Of a DNA stretch of 64,000 nucleotides, positions 1 through 7,047 are shown piece after piece. Location: the NCBI RefSeq assembly GCF_019801965.1, contig NZ_JAHVIA010000001.1, positions 434,001 to 498,000 on the forward strand, given 5' to 3'. This stretch comes from Salipiger bermudensis. Lineage in GTDB: Bacteria > Pseudomonadota > Alphaproteobacteria > Rhodobacterales > Rhodobacteraceae. Numbering within the stretch: position 1 is the first letter of the stretch; each line of letters opens with the position of its first letter. A program made the translations under genes and the position numbers. Below the pieces are notes generated by a model. That model ran no database searches and was not told where the DNA came from. It worked only from the letters and a program-made list of their open reading frames with translations.

Positions 1-207
1 GAGCAGGTAGCCTCGCGCCACCCCCTCGGCACGGTAGACCAGCGCCTCCGCGCCGGTATCGAGCTCGTGGGCCAGCATCCCAGCCAAGGCCGGCTCGTCG
101 GCCTCGGCGTGGAACCGATGCGGCACCCGCTGGACATGCAGGGCGTTGAGCCCGCTCAGCAGGCTGGCCACCTGCGGCAGGTCCGTCTGAAGAAGATGGT
201 CGATCAT
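1..207 (-). CDS. GNAT-family N-acetyltransferase, N-terminal fragment (cut by window edge)
   Basis: Only the first 69 codons are inside the window; the gene continues beyond base 1. The N-terminus (MIDHLLQTDLPQVASLL) and the stretch LDTGAEALVYRAEG followed by GYLL look like the first helix and first beta strands of a GNAT acetyltransferase fold, but the acetyl-CoA-binding motif lies outside, so the substrate is unknown. The ATG at 207 is preceded at 8 nt by a perfect AGGAGG (minus strand, 221-216). That Shine-Dalgarno lies inside the terminator hairpin of efp, which is immediately upstream on the same strand. Family assignment rests on the short fragment only. Confidence 0.55.
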   Translation of the reverse strand, partial: MIDHLLQTDLPQVASLLSGLNALHVQRVPHRFHAEADEPALAGMLAHELDTGAEALVYRAEGVARGYLL

Positions 208-208
208 G

Positions 209-243
209 AAAAAGGCCTCCTGGGCTTTGCGCCGGAGGCCTTT
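209..243 (-). terminator. Intrinsic terminator of efp, overlapping the next gene's RBS
   Basis: A perfect 10-bp inverted repeat (arms 211-220 and 234-243, 13-nt loop) is followed on the minus strand by a five-T run reaching base 209. The 3' arm contains the AGGAGG of the downstream GNAT gene, whose ATG starts at 207. Confidence 0.8.
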
Positions 244-302
244 GGTCATCTCGTCATGTCTGCCCCCGGATCGCACGGGGACAAGAGTGGTCGGCGCGCG
301 GG

Positions 303-866
303 TTATGCGCGTTCCGAATACTCCATGGTTTCGGTGTTCACGACGATGTCCTCGTCCTGCCCGACGAAGGGCGGGACCGAGATGCGCACGCCGTTGTCGA
401 GCACCGCGGGCTTGAAGCTGTTGGCGGCCGTCTGGCCCTTCACCACCGGCTCGGTCTCGGCGATCTTGCAGACCACCTTCTGCGGCAGCGTGGCGTTCAG
501 CGCCTCGGCATCGTAGAATTCGACCACGATGGTCATGCCGTCCTGCAGGAACGGGCGACGCTCGCCGAGGATGTCGGCGGGCAGCTGCACTTGGTCGTAG
601 GTCTCGGTGTCCATGAAGATGAGCATGCCGTCATCCTCGTAGAGGAACTGCATATCCTTCTGCTCGAGACGCACACGCTCGACCTTGTCGGCGGAGCGGA
701 AGCGCTCGTTGAGCTTGGAGCCGTTGCGCAGGTTCTTCAGCTCGACCTGAGCGAAAGCACCGCCTTTGCCGGGCTTCACATGGTCCACCTTCACGGCAGC
801 CCACAGGCCATCGTTGTGTTCCAGCACGTTGCCGGGGCGGATTTCGTTACCGTTAATCTTGGGCAT
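303..866 (-). CDS. efp: Translation elongation factor P
   Basis: The 187-residue product has the exact usual length of EF-P. It starts MPKINGNEI, carries the loop PGKGG with Lys34 (the site modified in EF-P of many bacteria), and has the three beta-barrel domains of the family with the late signature around [14 protein letters not shown] binds between the ribosomal P and E sites and relieves stalling at polyproline. The ATG at 866 is chosen because it gives the family N-terminus; upstream in-frame extensions are not EF-P-like. No epmA/epmB-type modification genes are visible nearby. It is divergent from the DUF6280 gene and followed by a strong terminator. Confidence 0.97.
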   Translation of the reverse strand: MPKINGNEIRPGNVLEHNDGLWAAVKVDHVKPGKGGAFAQVELKNLRNGSKLNERFRSADKVERVRLEQKDMQFLYEDDGMLIFMDTETYDQVQLPADILGERRPFLQDGMTIVVEFYDAEALNATLPQKVVCKIAETEPVVKGQTAANSFKPAVLDNGVRISVPPFVGQDEDIVVNTETMEYSERA

Positions 867-1101
867 GGGTAGGCTGGACCTTGACCAAAGGTTGATGATT
901 GTCTGGCCGGTCCTATATCTGCCCAGTCCCGACCATGCAAGACGACGCGCGCGGCCGGGAGCGGAATGTCGAGTGCGTAAGAAATAAGCAATGATGTGAG
1001 CGCATGTCAGCCATGCGTTTGTGGTGTATCCGAATCGAACGGAATGGTTCATAACGCCACGCACGCCGGAAAAGACAAGAGCAATAATCAAAGGTCGAAA
1101 T

Positions 1102-1431
1102 ATGAAAGATTTCGTGGATAGCACAGCCTTCAATGCCGAACAGGGCAACCGCGCACGCAAGCTTTTTGCGGCCGTGGTTCTGGCTGCGCTCGACGACGCG
1201 ATCGCCGACGACAAGAAATACGGCAATGGCCCGGAGCAGATCGCCCGCTGGGCGCGGTCGCGCGACGGCCGTGAAGTTCTGAGCTGTGCCGGCATCGACC
1301 CGAACGAACGTGTTGTTCAGGGCCTGATGGAATTTGTCGGCAAGGGCATTCGCACCTCGGTCGCGCTGTCGCGCGAGGAGAGCGAGCGCCGCAACGCCGC
1401 AGCAGCGGCGGATCGCGCCGAAGCAGCCTAA
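1102..1431 (+). CDS. DUF6280-type small conserved protein
   Basis: A 109-residue soluble protein starting [19 protein letters not shown] recall it as a DUF6280 family member that is strongly conserved and almost confined to Rhodobacteraceae; its function is unknown. It is helical, with a charged, Ala-rich C-terminal tail ([20 protein letters not shown]). The ATG at 1102 has AAAGG seven bases upstream. An in-frame extension to 1021 exists but lacks a ribosome site. The gene is monocistronic, divergent from efp (235 bp between the start codons), and ends at a strong terminator. Confidence 0.8.
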   Translation: MKDFVDSTAFNAEQGNRARKLFAAVVLAALDDAIADDKKYGNGPEQIARWARSRDGREVLSCAGIDPNERVVQGLMEFVGKGIRTSVALSREESERRNAAAAADRAEAA

Positions 1432-1459
1432 TATCTGCCGATCCCTCGGCACGTTGAAC

Positions 1460-1499
1460 GAAAGGCGCTCCCTGAAAAGGGAGCGCCTTTCGGTTTTTT
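1460..1499 (+). terminator. Strong intrinsic terminator after the DUF6280 gene
   Basis: A perfect 14-bp stem (1460-1473 with 1478-1491) closes a GAAA tetraloop and is followed by GGTTTTTTC. It may also serve the convergent PopZ-like gene ending at 1543, although the T run on the minus side is poorer. Confidence 0.93.
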
Positions 1500-1542
1500 C
1501 GGAGATGCGAATTGCGGCGCGGGTCGGGGCGCGGACGCCCCG

Positions 1543-2898
1543 TCAGTCGAAATGCTCGCTGGTCACCATGCGGTGGATCTCGCGCCGGACCATCTTGCGC
1601 ACGTTGCGCGTGATGCGCTCGCCAAGCGCGCCCTGAAGCTCCTGCCGGATCAGGTCGGAAACCAGCTCGCGCAGCATGTCCTCGTCGAACAGCTCGACCG
1701 GCGCCGGCAGCGCATCGCTGCTCTCGGCGGCGGCGACATCGGGCAGCCCGGGCATATCCGGGATCTCGGAGCGCGGAGCCCCCTTCCAGACCGGACCTTC
1801 GAGCACGAGCGCCTCGGGCTTGCCCCCCGGCGCGACCTCCTCGAACACGGCGGCCTGGGCCCATTCGGGCTGCTCCGGCGCGATATCCTGCGGCTCTTCG
1901 GCCACGTGATCCTGCCATTCCAGCGGGCGCTGCGGACGGTGGACGAAGGCGGCACGCGGCGGTTCCTCGCTCGACGCGGGCTCTTCCGGCAGCCCTGCAG
2001 AGGGCTCCAGTGTGATCTCTGCGGCGGGCTCCGGGGCCACTGCCTCGTCAGCCACCGGCGAATCGAGCCCCTTGTGGCGCGCGATCATCGCCTCGAGCGC
2101 CGCGATCTTGCCTGCCAGGCCACCATCGGGCTCGACCTCGGGCGACGCCTCGGGCTCCGGCAGCACCATCTCCGGAAGCTCCGGCTCGGGCAGCGGGACA
2201 TCTGCGGTCGGGATGCCGTCGTCGAACGCCTCGTGCGCTTGCCCGCGCGGCGCGGCTTGCTGCTCCGGGGCCGCGATCTCGGCGATGCGGCTCAGCAGCG
2301 CATCCGTCTCCGGTTCGGCGGGCTCAGGCTCCGTGGCGGCGGTTTGCGCCGGCTCGGAGGCGGGCTCGGAAGTGGGCTCAGTGGCGGGCGACGCCAAGGC
2401 GCGGGCCAGCTCCTCCTCAACCAGCTTGCCGAGCAAGGTGGACGCATCGAAGGAGGGCGCATCGCCGGTGTCGTCGTAGATCTCTTCGAATTCGTCATCC
2501 GAGGCGGCCAGCCCGAGGGTCAGCCGGCGCGCGGCGGCGGCAGGGCCGGTCTTGCCGGCATCGGAAGCGTCGGATGCCGGTGTCAGGCTTTCCCGCCGCT
2601 CGAGCGCGGGGCGGCCTTCGCGGTGCGGGCGGAACGGAAAGGCGGCGCTGTCGCTCGACGCGCTTGCCTGCGGCTGCGACGCGGGCACCTCCGCCGCCGG
2701 CCTCGACGCTGGTCGGCTGCGCGGCTCCGCCGGCTTGGGAAGATCGTCAGGGACCCGCTGCGCCGGCGTCAGGAGAAGCCGCTCGGGCTTTCCGCGCGCG
2801 GCCTCGGGCGCCGCCTTGGGACGCGCGTCATCGGCGACAAGGCGCCGGATGGAGGACAGCACATCCTCGATTTCCACATTCGTGACGGGGTCGGACAT
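1543..2898 (-). CDS. PopZ-like polar organising protein (DUF2497-type architecture, divergent)
   Basis: A 451-residue protein with three parts. The N-terminal helix VEIEDVLSSIRRLVADD (residues 8-24) resembles the EEILASIRRIIADD helix of PopZ. A very long acidic, Pro/Ala/Glu-rich disordered linker covers about residues 25-400. The basic C-terminal segment (about 405-451; ELVSDLIRQELQGALGERI then RREIHRM) corresponds to the PopZ oligomerisation region. PopZ forms polar condensates that anchor ParB-parS and client proteins. Context supports the call: the order pcm-tolC-this gene matches my recollection of a TolC-like gene next to popZ in Caulobacter. The C-terminus is divergent and the linker unusually long, so functional equivalence is an inference. 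Confidence 0.6.
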   Translation of the reverse strand: MSDPVTNVEIEDVLSSIRRLVADDARPKAAPEAARGKPERLLLTPAQRVPDDLPKPAEPRSRPASRPAAEVPASQPQASASSDSAAFPFRPHREGRPALERRESLTPASDASDAGKTGPAAAARRLTLGLAASDDEFEEIYDDTGDAPSFDASTLLGKLVEEELARALASPATEPTSEPASEPAQTAATEPEPAEPETDALLSRIAEIAAPEQQAAPRGQAHEAFDDGIPTADVPLPEPELPEMVLPEPEASPEVEPDGGLAGKIAALEAMIARHKGLDSPVADEAVAPEPAAEITLEPSAGLPEEPASSEEPPRAAFVHRPQRPLEWQDHVAEEPQDIAPEQPEWAQAAVFEEVAPGGKPEALVLEGPVWKGAPRSEIPDMPGLPDVAAAESSDALPAPVELFDEDMLRELVSDLIRQELQGALGERITRNVRKMVRREIHRMVTSEHFD

Positions 2899-2967
2899 TC
2901 AACTTCCACTCTTGCCTCGCGAAAACTCTACCGCGCTCCGCGATTCCAGACAACCGATGCGGAGAGC

Positions 2968-4374
2968 CTAGTTTTTTCCGAGGGCACGGAGGACACGGTC
3001 GAGCTCTTCGCCCTGTCTGGACGAGGCTGGAGCGGTCTTGACGAGGTCGTAATAGGCGGCCGGATCGTAGCGCGGCACGTCGAGGGCGAGCCGCTCGGCG
3101 GTCAGTTCCCCGATCGAGGCGAGCACCGCGTAGGCCGCGAGGGTCTGGTCGACCTCGGCCGAGATCTGCGCCGCCAACGCGTCGAGCAGCTCCTGCTCGG
3201 CATCGAGCACGTCGAGCGTCGTCCGGGCGCCCAGCGTGGCCTCTTCGCGAATCCCCTCGAAGGCGACACGGGCGGCGCGGACCTGCTCCTGCGTCGAAAC
3301 GATCGAGGCCTGCGCGATGCGCAGCTGCGCATAGGCGCTACCCACCGATTGCTCGATCTGCTGACCGGCGGTGTAGAGCTGCGCCCGCGCGGAATCGCGG
3401 TTGGCCATCGCCTGCCGCACCCCGGAGGACAGCCCGCCGCCCTGATAGATCGGCCCGCTGAGCCCGAGCGTGACCGAACCGCCCTGCGAGGCATCCCGCG
3501 AGTCGAAGGTGCCGCTCATGCCCCATCGCCCCTCGAGGTTCACCGTCGGCTTCATCTGCGCCTTGGCGATGGCGATGGCGATGTCGCTGCCGGCCACAAC
3601 GTGACGCAGCTGCACGATGTCGGGATGCTGGCGCAGCGCTTGCGCCTTGGCGGTGGCCACGTCCGCGGGGATGCGGGGCAGCCCCTGCGGCGGCACCGGG
3701 TTGTCGGGGAAGCTGCCGACCACCGCGTTGTAGATCTCCCGATTGACCGCGAGCTGGCCCTCGGCGGCCGCCAGAAGGCCGCGCGCCGCCGCCAGCCGGG
3801 CCTCGGCGGTGGCCACGTCGGTCCGGGTGACCTCGCCGACCTCAAAGCGATCCTCGGCCGCGCGCAGTTCCTCGCCGATGACGCGGACGTTGTTGCGGCG
3901 CAGCTGCACCGTCTCGAGCGACCGGCGCACCTCCATGAAGGCGGAGACGCCGTTGTAGAGCACCTGCTGCTCGACGCCGACAAGGCCCGCACGCGTCGCG
4001 AGCACCGCCTCGCGCGCAGCATCAAGCCCCAGCACCCGCGCGCCGCCGGCATAGAGCACGAGGGTGGCCACCAGGTTGGCGCTTGCGGTGGTGCTGGCGA
4101 AGTCGACCCAAACGCCCGCCGTCGAGGCGGCGTTCTGCGCGCCGAAGCTGCGGGTGACGCTTCCGGTCCAGCCGATCACCGGGCGCAGCGCCGCGACCGC
4201 CTGCGCGACATCCTCGTCGGCGGCGCGCAGCACCGCCCGGTTCTGATCCAAGAGGCCGCTGGTGATGTAGGCGCGGGAGAGCGCGCTCGCGAGGGTTTCG
4301 GCGCTTGCGGGAACCGCACCCGCCAGAGCGAGGCAGAGCCCGGTCAAGACCCCTCGTACCGATCTGCGCACCAT
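2968..4374 (-). CDS. tolC: TolC-family outer-membrane efflux/secretion channel
   Basis: The 468-residue product has a Sec signal peptide (about residues 1-25, cleavage after PASA). The mature part is the duplicated helical/OEP repeat typical of TolC, with SAYAQLRIAQASI and LDVLDAEQELLDA in the long coiled-coil segments. It should form a trimeric outer-membrane tunnel for type I secretion or RND pumps. No inner-membrane ABC or membrane-fusion partner is adjacent, so it is probably a shared, housekeeping channel. The ATG at 4374 lies 36 bp beyond the stop of the upstream methyltransferase gene, suggesting one transcript. The following gene is the PopZ-like protein. Confidence 0.9.
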   Translation of the reverse strand: MVRRSVRGVLTGLCLALAGAVPASAETLASALSRAYITSGLLDQNRAVLRAADEDVAQAVAALRPVIGWTGSVTRSFGAQNAASTAGVWVDFASTTASANLVATLVLYAGGARVLGLDAAREAVLATRAGLVGVEQQVLYNGVSAFMEVRRSLETVQLRRNNVRVIGEELRAAEDRFEVGEVTRTDVATAEARLAAARGLLAAAEGQLAVNREIYNAVVGSFPDNPVPPQGLPRIPADVATAKAQALRQHPDIVQLRHVVAGSDIAIAIAKAQMKPTVNLEGRWGMSGTFDSRDASQGGSVTLGLSGPIYQGGGLSSGVRQAMANRDSARAQLYTAGQQIEQSVGSAYAQLRIAQASIVSTQEQVRAARVAFEGIREEATLGARTTLDVLDAEQELLDALAAQISAEVDQTLAAYAVLASIGELTAERLALDVPRYDPAAYYDLVKTAPASSRQGEELDRVLRALGKN

Positions 4375-4410
4375 CCGCCTCCTCCCTGTCGACGCGTTAG
4401 ACGCCGCGCT

Positions 4411-5061
4411 TCAGAGGGCGAAGGCGTCCTGCTTCTCGAATCCCGGCAGCACCGGCGCGCTCGCGTTGAAGGCGAAGCGCCAGGTGATCGCGCCGTCGAT
4501 CTTCCAGCCGACCCGCACGGTGCCGAGCGCCCCTTCCATGAACAGGCAGACGATGCGCCCGCCATCCTTGAGCTGATCGGTGATCGCTTCGGGAAGCTGC
4601 GCCACCCCGCCCTCGATGACGATGGCGTCATAGGGGCCGTGCTCGGCGGCGCCGGCGGCAAGAGCGCCCTCGTGCAGCACCACGTTGTCGGCGTGCTCGA
4701 TCAGCAGGCGCTGCGCGTCGGAGGTGAAGCTCTCGTCCTCCTCGACGGCCACCACGGCCTCGGCAATGCGCGCGATCACCGCCGAAGAATAGCCAAGCCC
4801 GGCGCCGATATCGAGCACGAGGTCGTCATTGTCGATGTTCACCGCGTCGAGCATCTTGGCCAGCGTGCGCGGCTCGAGCACCACGCGGTTCTGGTCGAGC
4901 CGGACGTTGCGGCCGGCATAGGCCGCCTCCTTCTCGGAATCCGGCACGAAGACCTCGCGCGGGATCCGCAGCATGGCATCGATGATCGGGAACTTGGTAA
5001 CGTCCGAGGGCCGGACCTGCGTATCCACCATCATGCGGCGGCGCGTGGCGAAATCGGTCAT
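4411..5061 (-). CDS. pcm: Protein-L-isoaspartate O-methyltransferase family protein
   Basis: A 216-residue SAM-dependent methyltransferase with motif [13 protein letters not shown] (82-93) and the family stretch [13 protein letters not shown] upstream of it. Classical Pcm repairs isoaspartyl residues by methylating them with SAM. This shorter alphaproteobacterial version starts [21 protein letters not shown] and has a diverged C-terminus, so the true substrate may differ. It is the first gene of the apparent pcm-tolC-PopZ-like transcription unit. Confidence 0.85.
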   Translation of the reverse strand: MTDFATRRRMMVDTQVRPSDVTKFPIIDAMLRIPREVFVPDSEKEAAYAGRNVRLDQNRVVLEPRTLAKMLDAVNIDNDDLVLDIGAGLGYSSAVIARIAEAVVAVEEDESFTSDAQRLLIEHADNVVLHEGALAAGAAEHGPYDAIVIEGGVAQLPEAITDQLKDGGRIVCLFMEGALGTVRVGWKIDGAITWRFAFNASAPVLPGFEKQDAFAL

Positions 5062-5157
5062 CCGCTAAACTCTTCCGTTCAGTAGGGTCCCTTAAGGTTC
5101 TGCCACACTATCCGGGGTGTCGCAATGTCGGAAGATGTCACATTTGTCGCAACGGAA

Positions 5158-5183
5158 ACGGGCGCCCGCATGGGGCGCCCGCC
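5158..5183 (-). terminator. Hairpin terminator after the YqjE-like gene
   Basis: A 9-bp GC-only stem (5159-5167 with 5173-5181) lies just downstream of the stop codon at 5190 on the minus strand. It is followed by GTTTCCGTT rather than a clean T run, so termination may be partial. Confidence 0.55.
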
Positions 5184-5189
5184 TGGTCA

Positions 5190-5525
5190 TCAATCGTCGT
5201 CGTCATCGCTGCGCCGGCCAGCGGCGGTGCCTGCCGCGCGCCCTGCGAGGAAGGCTTCCAGCAGGCTGGCGAGGCTGGTTGCCGGCGGTGGCGGCGGAGC
5301 CGGCACCTTACGGCGGCTGGCCATGAGCACGAGGATCAGGGCCAGCGCGAGATAGCCCCCGCCGACGATCAGCAGGGCCATTTGCGGGTCATACCGGGCT
5401 GCCAGCGCAACCAGCGCGGCTTGGGTGAAGTAGACCGCAGAGACGATGACGCAGATCAGCGCAAGCGCTCCAAAGACGATCCGGCGGATAAGAAGACGCA
5501 GCCGAAGCTCGAGCGCGTAGAACAT
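5190..5525 (-). CDS. YqjE/phage-holin-3_6-like membrane protein
   Basis: A 111-residue protein with two predicted transmembrane helices (about residues 16-42 and 48-68), a basic loop, a proline run (APPPPPA) and an extreme C-terminal acidic tail of five Asp. Proteins like this are often labelled 'phage holin family' but belong with YqjE, which is encoded next to YqjD in enterobacteria. Here it directly follows a DUF883 (YqjD/ElaB-like) gene with 9 bp between them. Together they probably form a stress-induced membrane pair. Nothing phage-related is nearby. Exact function unknown. Confidence 0.6.
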   Translation of the reverse strand: MFYALELRLRLLIRRIVFGALALICVIVSAVYFTQAALVALAARYDPQMALLIVGGGYLALALILVLMASRRKVPAPPPPPATSLASLLEAFLAGRAAGTAAGRRSDDDDD

Positions 5526-5534
5526 GAGCTGATC

Positions 5535-5894
5535 TTACCTCCGGGAGTTCAGGTAGCCCAGCAGGAAGCCGGCAGCCGCCGCGATGCCCACGGCCTGCAG
5601 CGGCGTGGCGCGGATCTGGCCGATGGCCTGATCTTCGAACTCGGCGACGCGGCGACCGGCGTCGCGCAGCATCTCTTCGCCCTGCCCGCGCACATCCTCG
5701 GCCTTGGCGCGCGCCTTGGCTTTGGCCTCGCGGCCGCGGCGGGTGCCGATATCGCCGACCATCTCGGTCAGCGAGGACAGGTCCTTGCGGAGGGTGGCGA
5801 TCTGATCGCTCAGGGCGTCGAGGTCACGGTCCTTGCTGCTCATGCTGGTCGAGGCTCCGGTGCTGGTCGGGGTGTTTGCCGTCGTGTTGGCCAT
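5535..5894 (-). CDS. DUF883 family protein (YqjD/ElaB-like, ribosome-associated membrane anchor type)
   Basis: The 119-residue product starts with a Thr/Ser-rich segment, followed by a coiled coil (about 22-85, KDRDLDALSDQIATLRKDL) and a C-terminal membrane anchor with glycine spacing, AVGIAAAAGFLLGYL. This is the DUF883 layout; E. coli YqjD and ElaB are stationary-phase, membrane-anchored ribosome-associated proteins. The ATG at 5894 has AAAGGAG eight bases upstream; a longer version would need a TTG start without a ribosome site. A GGAAC-N17-CGTT promoter lies about 40 bp upstream. The YqjE-like gene follows. Confidence 0.85.
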   Translation of the reverse strand: MANTTANTPTSTGASTSMSSKDRDLDALSDQIATLRKDLSSLTEMVGDIGTRRGREAKAKARAKAEDVRGQGEEMLRDAGRRVAEFEDQAIGQIRATPLQAVGIAAAAGFLLGYLNSRR

Positions 5895-5933
5895 CGGTCT
5901 GGCTCCTTTGATCGGTGTGTCCTTTGACAAGCC

Positions 5934-5959
5934 AACGATCAGTCCCGGCCAAAGGTTCC
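5934..5959 (-). promoter_or_regulatory. Predicted EcfG-type general stress promoter
   Basis: On the minus strand GGAAC (5959-5955) and CGTT (5937-5934) are separated by exactly 17 nt, matching the GGAAC-N16/17-CGTT consensus of the alphaproteobacterial general stress sigma factor. It is upstream of the DUF883 gene, a class often stress-regulated. The match is read directly; the regulator itself is not in this window. Confidence 0.65.
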
Positions 5960-6008
5960 GACATATGGCGGCAAACGGGGTCGTCAGTTTGGGGCGCGGG
6001 ATGCCGCC

Positions 6009-6686
6009 TCAGAACTCGCGCCAGAGCCCGATCTTCAGCGATGCCGCCTCGTTGGTCAACTTGTAGGCCCCGCCAAGCTCGAGAAAGAAGCCGTTATCGA
6101 GCTTGATGACATGCGACGGCGCGATCGAGAAGCCGTCATCGCCGCCGGTCGGGGCGGAATATTGGAACTGCACCAGCGACAGCGAGCCCGAGGCATGGTT
6201 GATGCCGAGGGTCGTGTCGATCTTGCCCTCCTCCGAACCATCGCCCCGGAAGGCGTAGGAGGTCTCGATCCCTGCCCAGGCATTGCCGAACCTCGTCTGG
6301 AAGCCGCGCCCCCAGGAAATCCCCGGGCGCAGCACGCCGAAGGTCTCGTCCTCGATCTCGATAGCCCCGATGCCGAGCTCGACCGAGATCCAGGTGCCGG
6401 CATCGGTCGAGACCACCGGCGTGCGCAGGAAGAGCAGCCCCGTCAGGTCGCCCGACCCGTCGCTGCGCCCGGCATCGATGCCGAAGGTCAGACGGTCGGT
6501 CACGCCGTATTCGTAGAACAGCGACGAGTAGTTGCGGTCGGTCGTCTCGTTGATCTGGAACTGGTAGGAATAGGACAGGAAGGATTTCCCCTCCGGACGC
6601 GGCCATGCCGCCGCCTGCGCCTGCGCTGCCGGAAACAGCAGAAGACCCAGCGCAAGGGGCACAGCGCCGCGCCGAAGCTCAGCCAT
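6009..6686 (-). CDS. Predicted outer-membrane beta-barrel protein at end of polysaccharide/phosphorelay operon
   Basis: A 225-residue exported protein with signal peptide MAELRRGAVPLALGLLLFPA (cleavage near AQAQA) and alternating beta strands rich in aromatic and glycine residues (FLSYSYQFQINETTD, YGVTDRLTFGIDAGRSDGSG). It ends in Trp-Arg-Glu-Phe, and a C-terminal Phe is typical of Bam-inserted barrels. No known family is recognised. Its ATG at 6686 overlaps the stop of the receiver gene by 8 nt, so it is translationally coupled to the operon. It could be an outer-membrane export or sensing component for the polysaccharide, but this is inference from position. Confidence 0.6.
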   Translation of the reverse strand: MAELRRGAVPLALGLLLFPAAQAQAAAWPRPEGKSFLSYSYQFQINETTDRNYSSLFYEYGVTDRLTFGIDAGRSDGSGDLTGLLFLRTPVVSTDAGTWISVELGIGAIEIEDETFGVLRPGISWGRGFQTRFGNAWAGIETSYAFRGDGSEEGKIDTTLGINHASGSLSLVQFQYSAPTGGDDGFSIAPSHVIKLDNGFFLELGGAYKLTNEAASLKIGLWREF

Positions 6687-7047
6687 CCGCGTGCATTTCG
6701 CGCAGCACGTCGGCAAGCGACAGCGGATCGAACGGCTTGGGCAGGACCTCGGTGGCGCCGGCATCCCGCAGGTCGTCACTGGCGACGGCGTCGGATTTCG
6801 CCGTGCACATCACCACCGGCGTCTCGGCATTGGCCGGATCGCTGCGGACCGCCCGCAACAGCTGGCGCCCGTCCGGCGGCGGCATCATCAGGTCGAAGAC
6901 GAACATGTCGAAGCTGCCGCTGGCGATCTCCTTCATCGCGGCCTCGCCGGAGGTGACCGCGGTCAGGTCGATGTCGTCTTCGCCATCGAGCGCAAGCTCG
7001 ACGAGGGTGACGATATCGGGCTCGTTGTCGACAAACAGAACTTTCAT
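6679..7047 (-). CDS. Single-domain response regulator (CheY-like receiver)
   Basis: A 122-residue stand-alone receiver domain: acidic pocket Asp7 with neighbouring Glu9, phosphoacceptor Asp52 in FVFDLMMPP, Thr82 region VVMCTAKS and conserved Lys in LPKPFDP. There is no output domain, so it acts through protein interaction or as a phosphate shuttle. It overlaps the kinase gene by 4 nt (ATGA) and the barrel gene by 8 nt. With the kinase and the Hpt protein it gives this operon all parts of a multistep phosphorelay. Confidence 0.92.
   Translation of the reverse strand: MKVLFVDNEPDIVTLVELALDGEDDIDLTAVTSGEAAMKEIASGSFDMFVFDLMMPPPDGRQLLRAVRSDPANAETPVVMCTAKSDAVASDDLRDAGATEVLPKPFDPLSLADVLREMHADG

Noticed and set aside
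303-1295. N-terminally extended EF-P of 330 residues
   Set aside because: The extra 143 residues run antisense to the DUF6280 gene and are not EF-P-like; the ATG at 866 gives the family length exactly.
1552-5085. A 1177-residue plus-strand open frame
   Set aside because: It is the reverse frame of the PopZ-like, TolC and Pcm genes, Arg/His/Gly-rich and without a ribosome site; an effect of high GC.
5190-5525. Prophage holin
   Set aside because: No lysin, spanin or structural phage genes nearby, and the DUF883 partner fits a YqjD/YqjE pair.
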